Assembly (NCBI GenBank): GCA_905236935.1
Contig: CAJOQL010000030.1
Location: 1 to 12,609 of the forward strand
Length of the DNA stretch: 12,609 nucleotides
Source of the DNA: an uncultured Bacilli bacterium
Lineage (GTDB): Bacteria > Bacillota_I > Bacilli_A > RF39 > UBA660
Reading direction: 5' to 3'
Under the pieces are notes generated by a model. It did not search any database and was not told where the DNA came from. It saw only the letters and a list, made by a program, of their open reading frames with translations. This document shows positions 5,754 to 11,185 of the stretch, one piece after another; within the stretch, counting starts at the first letter, position 1, and the number at the start of each line of letters is the position of its first letter. The translations under genes were made by a program, and so were the position numbers.

Positions 5754-6947
5754 TTATATCATTTCCTTCATTATTTTATCCTTATTTGATAAAAGCTCTA
5801 TTAAATCATCAATTTCTTCTTTAGTATTATAAAAATATAAACTTACTCTAATAGTATTTTTAACTCCAATTGAATTTTTTAGGATTTTAGCACAATGATT
5901 ACCAGCTCTTACACATATATTATATTTATTTAAGAAAAAAGCCACATCTTGACTAAAAATACCTTCAACATTAAATGCAACAATTCCACTATCGGCTTCT
6001 TCATTGACAATTTCAATATATGGTATTTGAATAAGTTTATCAATTAAATATTTTTTTAACTTTTGCTCATAAATACTAATTGTATCCATCCCAATAGAGC
6101 TTAAATAATCTACTGCAGCTCCTAAGCCAATTACTCCAGCAATATTTGGAGTTCCTGCTTCTAATCTTTGAGGAAGTTCTTTTAAATAAATATCATTTGG
6201 TGAATCAAATGATTCATTCATTCCACCACCTAAATTAATAGGTTCTAACCCTTCAAGCAATGCTTTTTTGCCATATAAAACTCCTACTCCAGTTGGACCA
6301 CACATCTTATGAGCTGAAAAAACTAAAAAATCTACATCTGAATCTTTAACATCAGTTTTCTTATGAGGTACACTTTGAGCTCCATCACAAACTACAAAAA
6401 TATTATTAGCATGGGCATATTCACAAATTTCTTTAATTGGTCTTATATCCCCAACTACATTGGTTATTTCAGCTAAAGCAATAACTTTAGTTTTAGGAGT
6501 AACTACTGCTTTTATAGCTTCTAATGTAATATGTAAGTTTGCATCAAGATTAGCATACTTAATAATTAAATTATGCTTATTAGCAAGCCTAAACCAAGGA
6601 AGCACGTTGCTAGCATGTTCAGCATTAGAAATAATAATTTCATCACCAGGCTCTAATAAATTAGCAAAAAAACCATTTACAATTAAGTTCAATCCTTCTG
6701 TAGCACCAGATGTAAAAATAACCTCTTCCATATCAGCATTAATAAAATTAGCAACCTTTACTCTTGCATCTTCGTAATTTACATCAACCTTATAACTAAT
6801 TGAATAATCTCCCCTATGAGCATTAGCACAGTATTTATTATAATATTCATTCATTTTATCTAGTACTACTTTAGGTTTAAAAGTAGTTGCCCCATTGTCT
6901 AAATATATTAAATCATTTTTAAGCATGGGAAAATCTTCTCTATGCAT
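5754..6947 (-). CDS. sufS: Cysteine desulfurase SufS
   Basis: A PLP-dependent type II cysteine desulfurase that converts cysteine to alanine and holds the sulfur as a persulfide for SufU. The protein is 397 residues, about family length. Visible residues: His111 in NAEHASN, stacking on PLP; Asp188 in CDGAQ; the Schiff-base Lys214 in SAHKMCGPTGVG; the RLEAGTPNIAG motif at about 261-271; and the catalytic Cys352 in RAGNHC, where most relatives have RAGHHC. It starts at ATG 6947, with GGGAGG overlapping the end of the upstream sufD. It lies 5 bp from sufD and abuts sufU, within a tight sufC-D-S-U operon. It also provides sulfur for the rest of the cell's Fe-S clusters if no other desulfurase is present, which I cannot judge. 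Confidence 0.96.
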   Translation of the reverse strand: MHREDFPMLKNDLIYLDNGATTFKPKVVLDKMNEYYNKYCANAHRGDYSISYKVDVNYEDARVKVANFINADMEEVIFTSGATEGLNLIVNGFFANLLEPGDEIIISNAEHASNVLPWFRLANKHNLIIKYANLDANLHITLEAIKAVVTPKTKVIALAEITNVVGDIRPIKEICEYAHANNIFVVCDGAQSVPHKKTDVKDSDVDFLVFSAHKMCGPTGVGVLYGKKALLEGLEPINLGGGMNESFDSPNDIYLKELPQRLEAGTPNIAGVIGLGAAVDYLSSIGMDTISIYEQKLKKYLIDKLIQIPYIEIVNEEADSGIVAFNVEGIFSQDVAFFLNKYNICVRAGNHCAKILKNSIGVKNTIRVSLYFYNTKEEIDDLIELLSNKDKIMKEMI

Positions 6948-6952
6948 TTTAA

Positions 6953-7621
6953 TTACCTCCCCTCTATTAATTCTTTTATTTTTTCTCTTAAATCATTATT
7001 TGTTATTATTCTCGTTAAAAATCCCTTACAAATTAAACTTATAGCAGCATCTTTTTCAATCCCTTTGCTCATTAAATATAAAAGTTCATCATCTCTTACC
7101 CCACCAATAGTAGTATTATGGTTAGCTATAACTTTAGAAATATTTATATACATATTAGGGTTACAAGTAACTTTACCATCATTTAAATTAATAATTCTCA
7201 TATTCTCATCTAAAGTATTATTAAACTTTTCATTATCAACATAACCATTAATTAGTGATGAAAGCACTCCTTTATCATTTATTCCATTAATATTTACCTT
7301 AATACTTGCTTCTTCTTTTTTAAAGAAAGTATTTATTTCTAAGTTATATTTATTATTATTAACAAATGAATGATTTAAAGTAAAAGAAGATTTATTATTT
7401 ACGTTTACATTAATTTTTGTCTCTAATTTATCTATTATATTATAATAATTAATAGTTAAAGAAGAATCATCATGTACATTAACTTCTAAATCAATAATAT
7501 TACAATTAAATAGATTTAGTTCACACTTACCAGTTGCTTCAATTTTCTTAAATGTTTGCTCATATAAATCACGTTTTCCATTATTAATTATAACATTATC
7601 TACTTCTATATTATGCTTCAT
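6953..7621 (-). CDS. sufD: Short SufD/SufB-family scaffold protein
   Basis: A SufBD-family protein of about 222 residues, roughly half of the usual ~430. It should form the Fe-S scaffold with the ATPase SufC. The C-terminal signature is clear: VIANHNTTIGG with the conserved His (near residue 168), then DDELLYLMSKGIEKDAA and ICKGFL, like the family's HGATVG...LFYLMSRG...RGF. The preceding ~150 residues are alternating short strands, as in the beta-helix core. The long N-terminal region is missing, and no deleted part is found nearby. A Cys (residue 153) precedes the NPNM strand. I chose ATG 7621, with AAGTGAG upstream, overlapping sufC by 11 bp; a GTG at 7633 in the same frame would add four residues. 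No sufB is present, so this may be the only scaffold subunit encoded in the operon. Confidence 0.85.
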   Translation of the reverse strand: MKHNIEVDNVIINNGKRDLYEQTFKKIEATGKCELNLFNCNIIDLEVNVHDDSSLTINYYNIIDKLETKINVNVNNKSSFTLNHSFVNNNKYNLEINTFFKKEEASIKVNINGINDKGVLSSLINGYVDNEKFNNTLDENMRIINLNDGKVTCNPNMYINISKVIANHNTTIGGVRDDELLYLMSKGIEKDAAISLICKGFLTRIITNNDLREKIKELIEGR

Positions 7622-8375
7622 TTTTATTCTCACTTACTTTATTTATCCCAGAAAACTCTTTATAACCATCATTTTCAATTTTTTCAGCTAATGAAATATC
7701 ACCAGTTTTTACAATATTTCCATCAGATAAAATATGAACGTAATCAGTATTTAACATTTTTAATATTTCAGGATGATGAGAAATTACTAAAATTGCACAG
7801 TTATGTGTAGTCATATATTCATTAATATTTTCACAAACAACTCTTAAACTATCTACATCAAGTCCACTATCAATTTCATCTAAAATAATAAATTTAGGTT
7901 CTAACATCCATAAGTGAAGAAGTTCATTTTTCTTTCTTTCGCCTCCACTCATTCCTTCATTAATACCACGATGAATAAAACTTTTAGGAATATCTAATTT
8001 TTTGCAAATATTCTCCATTTTTTTGTTAAATTCAAAAATAGGTACCATTGCCCCACTTTTTTGTGATAAAGCAAGTCTTAACATTTCTGCATTAGTTACC
8101 CCTGGAATTTCAATCGGACTTTGATTTAGTAAAAAGATTCCTGCTCTTGCCCTTTCAGTTACATCCATTTTAAGCAAATCTTTAGCATCAAATATAATAC
8201 TACCATCAGTTACTATGTAATTAGAATCTCCCATAATTACTTTACATATAGTGCTTTTGCCAATACCATTAGGACCCATTATAGCATGAACTTCACCTAA
8301 TTTTATATCTAAATTAAAATTATGTAATATTTCCTTATTATCAACTTTAACACTTACATTACTAATTTTAAGCAT
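7611..8375 (-). CDS. sufC: SufC, ABC-type ATPase of Fe-S cluster assembly
   Basis: Soluble ABC ATPase that dimerises on the SufB/SufD scaffold and drives cluster assembly; it is not a transporter. The protein is 254 residues, typical for SufC. Walker A GPNGIGKST is at 34-42, the Q-loop LLNQSP at about 82-87, the signature MSGGERKK at 142-149, Walker B FIILDEIDSGLD at 162-173, and the H-loop His in VISHH at about 200. The SufC-specific SGGERKKNE and ILDEIDSGLD blocks separate it from importer ATPases. The ATG at 8375 follows GGTGA by 6 nt. It is the first gene of the operon, and its 3' end overlaps sufD. Confidence 0.96.
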   Translation of the reverse strand: MLKISNVSVKVDNKEILHNFNLDIKLGEVHAIMGPNGIGKSTICKVIMGDSNYIVTDGSIIFDAKDLLKMDVTERARAGIFLLNQSPIEIPGVTNAEMLRLALSQKSGAMVPIFEFNKKMENICKKLDIPKSFIHRGINEGMSGGERKKNELLHLWMLEPKFIILDEIDSGLDVDSLRVVCENINEYMTTHNCAILVISHHPEILKMLNTDYVHILSDGNIVKTGDISLAEKIENDGYKEFSGINKVSENKNEA

Positions 8376-8392
8376 AATTAATCACCAAAGTT

Positions 8393-8398
8393 ATTTTA
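8393..8398 (-). promoter_or_regulatory. Possible -10 box of the suf operon
   Basis: TAAAAT on the minus strand, 18 bp upstream of the sufC ATG; the predicted start is near 8386. No acceptable -35 is seen. The preceding terminator (8431-8460) means the operon needs a promoter here, which is the main reason for the call. I see no palindrome or known regulator site. Confidence 0.3.
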
Positions 8399-8430
8399 CT
8401 ACAATTAAAGAAAAAAAACACTAATTAGTT

Positions 8431-8460
8431 AAAAAAAGCCCATTAAACTGAGCATTTTTA
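8431..8460 (-). terminator. Terminator of the ybeY-dgkA-cdd operon
   Basis: Minus strand AAAA-(T bulge)-GCTC pairs with GGGC-TTTT across an 8-nt loop, followed by a run of T. It lies 33 bp after the stop of the second cytidine-deaminase-like gene. Confidence 0.6.
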
Positions 8461-8493
8461 AATTACCTTAACACATTATATTTTTTAATTCTT

Positions 8494-8862
8494 TTAGTAA
8501 ATATAATCTATTAAATTTCCAACCTTAAGTATTCTTTCATTACGATTTAAATCATATAAATAGATGCATTTATCTGGCTCAAAGAATTCTAGTATCATAT
8601 CTTTATTTAAATATTTTAAATCATTAATATTTTTAGTACTTACCATAATATAAATAGATTCAAAATCCCCATATTTATATCCAGCTGCTACAGCTCTTGC
8701 AATAGCAATTTGTTCAGCATATATAGCATCTCTAAAAATATCATTTTTAACTATTACTCCTGAAAAGCTAGTTTTATCTTTCATTACAACAATACTACTA
8801 AAACAAACATGATCATAAGGAGCATGACTATTAGCAAGTAATCTTTCTAATTCACTAATCAT
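8494..8862 (-). CDS. Cytidine deaminase paralogue lacking the active-site residues
   Basis: A 122-residue cytidine-deaminase fold protein that aligns without gaps to its upstream neighbour over residues 1-96 (YAEQIAIARAVAAGY against CAEQVAIGAAITEGY, and a shared EFFEP). The catalytic set is gone. Zinc ligand Cys48 is Tyr; the other two ligands, Cys83 and Cys86, are Lys and Asn; and the substrate-binding Asn37 and Glu39 are Ile and Lys. Only the proton-shuttle Glu50 remains. It should bind no zinc and deaminate nothing by the known mechanism. The frame is intact with no stop or frameshift. It starts with an ATGA overlap on the active cdd, so the two are made together. Family cytidine deaminases of this size are tetramers with active sites at subunit contacts; a structural or regulatory partner role is my inference. 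Confidence 0.85.
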   Translation of the reverse strand: MISELERLLANSHAPYDHVCFSSIVVMKDKTSFSGVIVKNDIFRDAIYAEQIAIARAVAAGYKYGDFESIYIMVSTKNINDLKYLNKDMILEFFEPDKCIYLYDLNRNERILKVGNLIDYIY

Positions 8863-9245
8863 TTCTTTTCCTCCAAATCAAAAGCATAAGGACATAATTC
8901 AGAAATCAAGAATTCTTTTACTTTTCCATTTTTATTATAACAGTATACTTTCACATTAGGTTCAAAAAACTCAGTTAAAAGTTCTCTACACAAAAAGCAT
9001 GGTGTACAATATTTAGTTCCACTTCCCATAACATGTAGTTCTTTAAAATCTTCTTTTTTATATCCTTCAGTAATTGCAGCACCTATTGCAACTTGCTCAG
9101 CACATAATCCACTTTTAAAACTTTTATTTTCAATATTTACTCCAATAAATTCTTGATTATTTTTACAAATTAAAATGCAAGCAACTTTATATTTAGATAA
9201 AGGACTATATGAATTTTTAATAACTTTTTTTAAATTCTCGTACAT
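8859..9245 (-). CDS. cdd: Cytidine deaminase (active-type)
   Basis: Zinc enzyme converting cytidine and deoxycytidine to uridine and deoxyuridine in pyrimidine salvage. It has 128 residues, the size of the homotetrameric class. Active-site residues are in place: substrate-binding Asn37 and Glu39 in GVNIENKSF; zinc ligand Cys48 with catalytic Glu50 in CAEQVA; and zinc ligands Cys83 and Cys86 in TPCFLCRELLTEFF. The C-terminal ELCPYAFDLE matches the family's LLP-x-AF end. The ATG is preceded by GGAGTG overlapping the dgkA stop region, 2 bp after dgkA. Its last four bases overlap the start of the inactive-type copy. The order ybeY-dgkA-cdd is that of Bacillus; era, the usual next gene, is absent. 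Confidence 0.95.
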   Translation of the reverse strand: MYENLKKVIKNSYSPLSKYKVACILICKNNQEFIGVNIENKSFKSGLCAEQVAIGAAITEGYKKEDFKELHVMGSGTKYCTPCFLCRELLTEFFEPNVKVYCYNKNGKVKEFLISELCPYAFDLEEKK

Positions 9246-9247
9246 TT

Positions 9248-9628
9248 TTACACTCCTAATATATTAAATAATTTTGGAATAAAAATAATTAATCCTACAA
9301 TAGCTGCTGTAATAGCAAGTATCATTACAAAACTTGCAGATACATCCTTAATAAGTCCAGCTTTTTCATTTCTTTCCATACAAACTAAATCAACTAGATT
9401 TTCAATAGCAGTATTTAAAAGCTCAGCTCCAATAACTAAACCAATAGCAAAAAATAAAAATATCCATTCTAATCTTGAAACTTTAAAGATAAAACCACTT
9501 ATAATAACTAATATAGTCATCATAACATGAACTCTCATATTTGCTTCTTCAGAAAAAGATTTAATAAATCCTTTAATAGCATAACTAAAAGATTTAACAA
9601 GTCTTTTAATCGATAATGCCTTTTTCAT
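9248..9628 (-). CDS. dgkA: DgkA-family diacylglycerol/undecaprenol kinase
   Basis: A small integral-membrane lipid kinase, 126 residues. Gram-positive members mainly phosphorylate undecaprenol, recycling the lipid carrier for cell-wall synthesis. The family motifs are clear: SFSEEANMRVH at about 24-34, with the conserved Glu and Asn in the surface helix; the catalytic GAELLNTAIENLVDL at 67-81; and IKDVSASFVMI at about 93-103. Three membrane helices are predicted at about 33-50, 53-78 and 97-118. It starts at ATG 9628, inside the ybeY gene (23-bp overlap), with GGGAG upstream, and ends 2 bp before cdd. Substrate choice between diacylglycerol and undecaprenol is by analogy with Firmicutes. Confidence 0.95.
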   Translation of the reverse strand: MKKALSIKRLVKSFSYAIKGFIKSFSEEANMRVHVMMTILVIISGFIFKVSRLEWIFLFFAIGLVIGAELLNTAIENLVDLVCMERNEKAGLIKDVSASFVMILAITAAIVGLIIFIPKLFNILGV

Positions 9629-10040
9629 TTAATATCTCCCTTTGTAAATCAAACATTTCTTTTTCTTCTTTTTCACCTAATGTATGATCATATCCTAATA
9701 AATGCAATAAACCATGAACTGCTAAAAATGCCAATTCTCTTTTTTCACTATGACCATATTCTTTAGCTTGTTCTATCATTTTAGGAATACTTATATAAAT
9801 ATCTCCTAAAACATTTACTGGTCCTGGAAAAGCTCCTCCATCATTTAATGCAAAACTAAGTACATCTGTTGTTCTATCTATATTACGATATGTTTTATTT
9901 AAATAATGCACTTCTTCATCATCTGTTAAAATTAATGAAAAACAAGCATTTTCAATATTTAATTTTTCTAAAGTAAACATTAAAACATCATTTAAATATT
10001 CATAATCTTTATATCCATATTTATCAGTTATTTCAAACAT
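9606..10040 (-). CDS. ybeY: Endoribonuclease YbeY (16S rRNA maturation)
   Basis: Metal-dependent single-strand endoribonuclease involved in 16S rRNA 3'-end maturation and ribosome quality control. It has 144 residues, normal length. The signature HGLLHLLGYDH at 109-119 gives the three metal-binding histidines (109, 113, 119). RTTDVLSF (56-63) and VLGDIYIS (77-84) are the other conserved blocks. The ATG has GGAGTGA at good spacing. It is the first gene of the ybeY-dgkA-cdd-cdd-like operon, with a promoter at 10087-10115. In Bacillus phoH sits between yqfD and ybeY; here that place is taken by vanZ and the toxin/antisense locus. Confidence 0.96.
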   Translation of the reverse strand: MFEITDKYGYKDYEYLNDVLMFTLEKLNIENACFSLILTDDEEVHYLNKTYRNIDRTTDVLSFALNDGGAFPGPVNVLGDIYISIPKMIEQAKEYGHSEKRELAFLAVHGLLHLLGYDHTLGEKEEKEMFDLQREILNEKGIID

Positions 10041-10086
10041 TCTAAATCACTCCAAATTAATATATTCACTTATATAGCACAATATA

Positions 10087-10115
10087 ATTCTATCATTTAA
10101 AATATTATTATTCAA
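10087..10115 (-). promoter_or_regulatory. Promoter of the ybeY operon
   Basis: Minus strand TTGAAT (10115-10110), 17-bp spacer, TAGAAT (10092-10087), with TG one base before the -10. The expected start is near 10080, a leader of ~40 nt. It begins just after a terminator (10119-10142). Confidence 0.6.
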
Positions 10116-10118
10116 TAA

Positions 10119-10142
10119 GAAAAAAGTCAGTAAAAACTAACT
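10119..10142 (-). terminator. Terminator closing the toxin mRNA region
   Basis: Minus strand AGTTAGT-TTTT-ACTGACT, 7 pairs with one G-U, followed by a run of T. On the plus strand the G-U becomes A-C, so it acts on minus-strand transcripts. Any RNA from the toxin promoter that passes the panhandle would stop here, giving about 335 nt. Confidence 0.65.
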
Positions 10143-10176
10143 CTTAAAAGTCATCAAAAACAAACAAATGTTTTTC

Positions 10177-10205
10177 TTGCTAAATCTATAATTTAGTGTT
10201 AAAAT
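10177..10205 (+). promoter_or_regulatory. Promoter of the antisense RNA
   Basis: Plus strand TTGCTA (10177-10182), 17-bp spacer, TAAAAT (10200-10205), with TG at 10197-10198 forming an extended -10. The predicted start is about 10212. It points toward the toxin gene and is followed 60-80 nt later by a clean terminator, with no open frame between. Confidence 0.55.
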
Positions 10206-10211
10206 CATATT

Positions 10212-10288
10212 AAGAAAGAGATGGGAACATATAATAGTTCAACATCACCTTTCGGTTGGTTGGACACTACCATAAGGTAGTGTTTTTA
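10212..10288 (+). ncRNA. Candidate antitoxin antisense RNA, about 76 nt
   Basis: A promoter and an intrinsic terminator on the plus strand define a short non-coding RNA that converges on the 25-codon toxin gene. It ends within a few bases of the toxin stop codon and is fully complementary to the toxin mRNA 3' region. Its 5' part carries GAGATGGGAA (10218-10227); the middle folds as CAAC...ACC-TTTC-GGT...GTTG; the 3' end is the terminator stem. This matches the layout of type I systems such as TxpA/RatA, BsrG/SR4 and Fst/RNAII, in which a 3'-overlapping antisense RNA blocks toxin translation or triggers decay. Existence and function are inferred from sequence only. Confidence 0.55.
10264..10287 (+). 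terminator. Terminator of the antisense RNA
   Basis: Plus strand ACACTACC-ATAA-GGTAGTGT, a perfect 8-bp stem with 4-nt loop, followed by TTTTTATT. In the other direction no T-run follows, so it terminates plus-strand transcription only. It is the clearest plus-strand signal in the window. Confidence 0.8.
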
Positions 10289-10366
10289 TTATCTACCAAT
10301 AAGATTCCTTATGATAGATAAGAGAATTAGTATTATATAAATAAGTAGAAACTCAAATATAGTCAT
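10289..10366 (-). CDS. Small hydrophobic peptide, probable type I toxin
   Basis: A 25-residue peptide beginning MTIFEFLLIY, with one membrane helix (about residues 6-19) and a short basic tail ending NLIGR. The M-T-x-F/Y-E-x-L start resembles the holin-like small toxins of Gram-positive type I toxin-antitoxin systems; this is recognition by pattern. AAGGAGG lies 6 nt before the ATG at 10366, an ideal site, and choosing it is decisive: the longer 66-codon frame would begin at the TTG of the -35 box and cannot be translated. An 8-nt segment at 10401-10408 can pair with the ribosome binding site, leaving it hidden, as in Fst and BsrG. The mRNA has a consensus promoter and a convergent antisense RNA. 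Toxicity is not shown. Confidence 0.65.
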   Translation of the reverse strand: MTIFEFLLIYIILILLSIIRNLIGR

Positions 10367-10373
10367 ACCCTTC

Positions 10374-10408
10374 CTCCTTCCCAGCAACCAAAACCCACCT
10401 AGAAAGAG
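10374..10408 (-). promoter_or_regulatory. Hairpin hiding the toxin ribosome binding site
   Basis: In minus-strand RNA CTCTTTC (10408-10402) pairs with GAAGGAG (10380-10374) over 7 positions (one G-U), extended by one more G-U pair inward. The right arm is the core of the AAGGAGG ribosome binding site, so translation would require opening of this stem. Confidence 0.45.
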
Positions 10409-10460
10409 CTTGATAACGCCGAAAAGTAAATACACCACTAACTTCCCATCTCGAATAATT

Positions 10461-10489
10461 ATTATAAATTTATAGATATAATTTGTCAA
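10461..10489 (-). promoter_or_regulatory. Perfect-consensus promoter of the toxin mRNA
   Basis: Minus strand TTGACA (10489-10484), exactly 17 bp, TATAAT (10466-10461): full match to the sigma-A consensus, the strongest promoter in the window. The start is expected at about 10452-10456, leaving a leader of ~88 nt before the 25-codon gene. Such a long leader on so short a gene implies RNA-level control. Confidence 0.85.
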
Positions 10490-10531
10490 GAAAAAATATA
10501 AAGCAATCCTTTTATTTATCTGGGATTGCTT
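10489..10531 (-). terminator. Terminator of the yqfC-yqfD-vanZ unit
   Basis: Minus strand AAGCAATCC and GGATTGCTT form a perfect 9-bp stem around a 13-nt loop, followed by TATATTTTTTC. It lies 40 bp after the VanZ-like gene and its T-run touches the -35 box of the toxin promoter. Confidence 0.8.
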
Positions 10532-10570
10532 GCAAATTTAAACTATTTGAGAATTTAATTTTTTAACATT

Positions 10571-11185
10571 TCATAGTCCAATTCCATATAAGCTCATAAT
10601 AATAACACTTAATATTACAATAATTACAATACATATTAAATTTAATAAAAGATTATTCTTATAAATCTCACTATATTTATTAAATATTTTCTCACCTACA
10701 AAATAACATAAATAGCCAATAAAGCCTCCTAAAAGATTTAAAATAATATCATCAACATCAAAACTACGCCCAATACCCATTTGTATAAGCTCAATCGTTA
10801 AACTAGTTATAAATGTTATAAATATACTTAAATACCATTTTTTATTAGCCTTTAAATAGTAACTTACAAAATAACCAAAAGGTATAAATAATACAATATT
10901 TCCAATAACATTTCGATAAAATAATTTACTTGTTAATTTATATCTAAATATTTCTTTAAAAGGTACAAAATTATTACTAAATGATTCAAAATCACTTGTT
11001 GTTACTAAAGAAAATAATAATATAATATATATTATAAAACTTAAACTTATAAGTTCTTTATAAATAACAATCTTTTTATGATTTAAATGTAAATAAGTAA
11101 GTCTTAAAGTTATAAGAACTACACTTATTAATATCAGCATTGGCCATAAATCAACAACAATATTAATTGCTTTTTGTGGTATCAC
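10571..11185 (-). CDS. VanZ-like membrane protein
   Basis: A multi-pass membrane protein of the VanZ family, named after a teicoplanin-resistance accessory protein; most members have no proven role. Visible family blocks are NNFVPFKEIF at about 71-80, NVIGNIVLFIPFGYF at 92-106, IELIQMGIGRSFDVDDIILNLLGGFIGY at about 131-158 (split in practice into IELIQ, GRSFDVDDI and NLLGG), and a C-terminal hydrophobic helix. Five or six membrane helices are predicted. I chose GTG at 11185 (204 residues), with AAGGTGA 5 nt upstream inside yqfD; an ATG at 11242 in the same frame would make 223 residues but lacks a ribosome binding site and would overlap yqfD by 80 bp. The overlap of 23 bp suggests coupling to yqfD. 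It occupies the place of phoH in Bacillus. Confidence 0.85.
   Translation of the reverse strand: MIPQKAINIVVDLWPMLILISVVLITLRLTYLHLNHKKIVIYKELISLSFIIYIILLFSLVTTSDFESFSNNFVPFKEIFRYKLTSKLFYRNVIGNIVLFIPFGYFVSYYLKANKKWYLSIFITFITSLTIELIQMGIGRSFDVDDIILNLLGGFIGYLCYFVGEKIFNKYSEIYKNNLLLNLICIVIIVILSVIIMSLYGIGL

Larger units (their letters stand above)
10218..10452. repeat. 10-bp inverted repeat joining both ends of the toxin mRNA
   Basis: GAGATGGGAA occurs on the plus strand at 10218-10227 and on the minus strand at 10452-10443. Each copy sits at the predicted 5' end of its RNA (antisense and toxin). In a toxin mRNA that continues past the antisense region, the 5' copy pairs perfectly with TTCCCATCTC near the 3' end, enclosing the gene in a panhandle. 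Confidence 0.7.

Noticed and set aside
8494..8862. Second cytidine deaminase as a pseudogene
   Set aside because: The frame is intact, the start overlaps cdd by ATGA, the fold core is kept and the substitutions are confined to catalytic positions, so it reads as a maintained protein.
10157..10176. AAAAACA/TGTTTTT hairpin before the antisense promoter
   Set aside because: Pure A/T-run pairing, symmetric on both strands, with a better terminator close by; left unassigned.
10289..10489. A 66-codon open frame ending with the small toxin
   Set aside because: Its TTG start is the -35 TTGACA of a perfect promoter and would not be in the mRNA; the ATG at 10366 with AAGGAGG is the real start.
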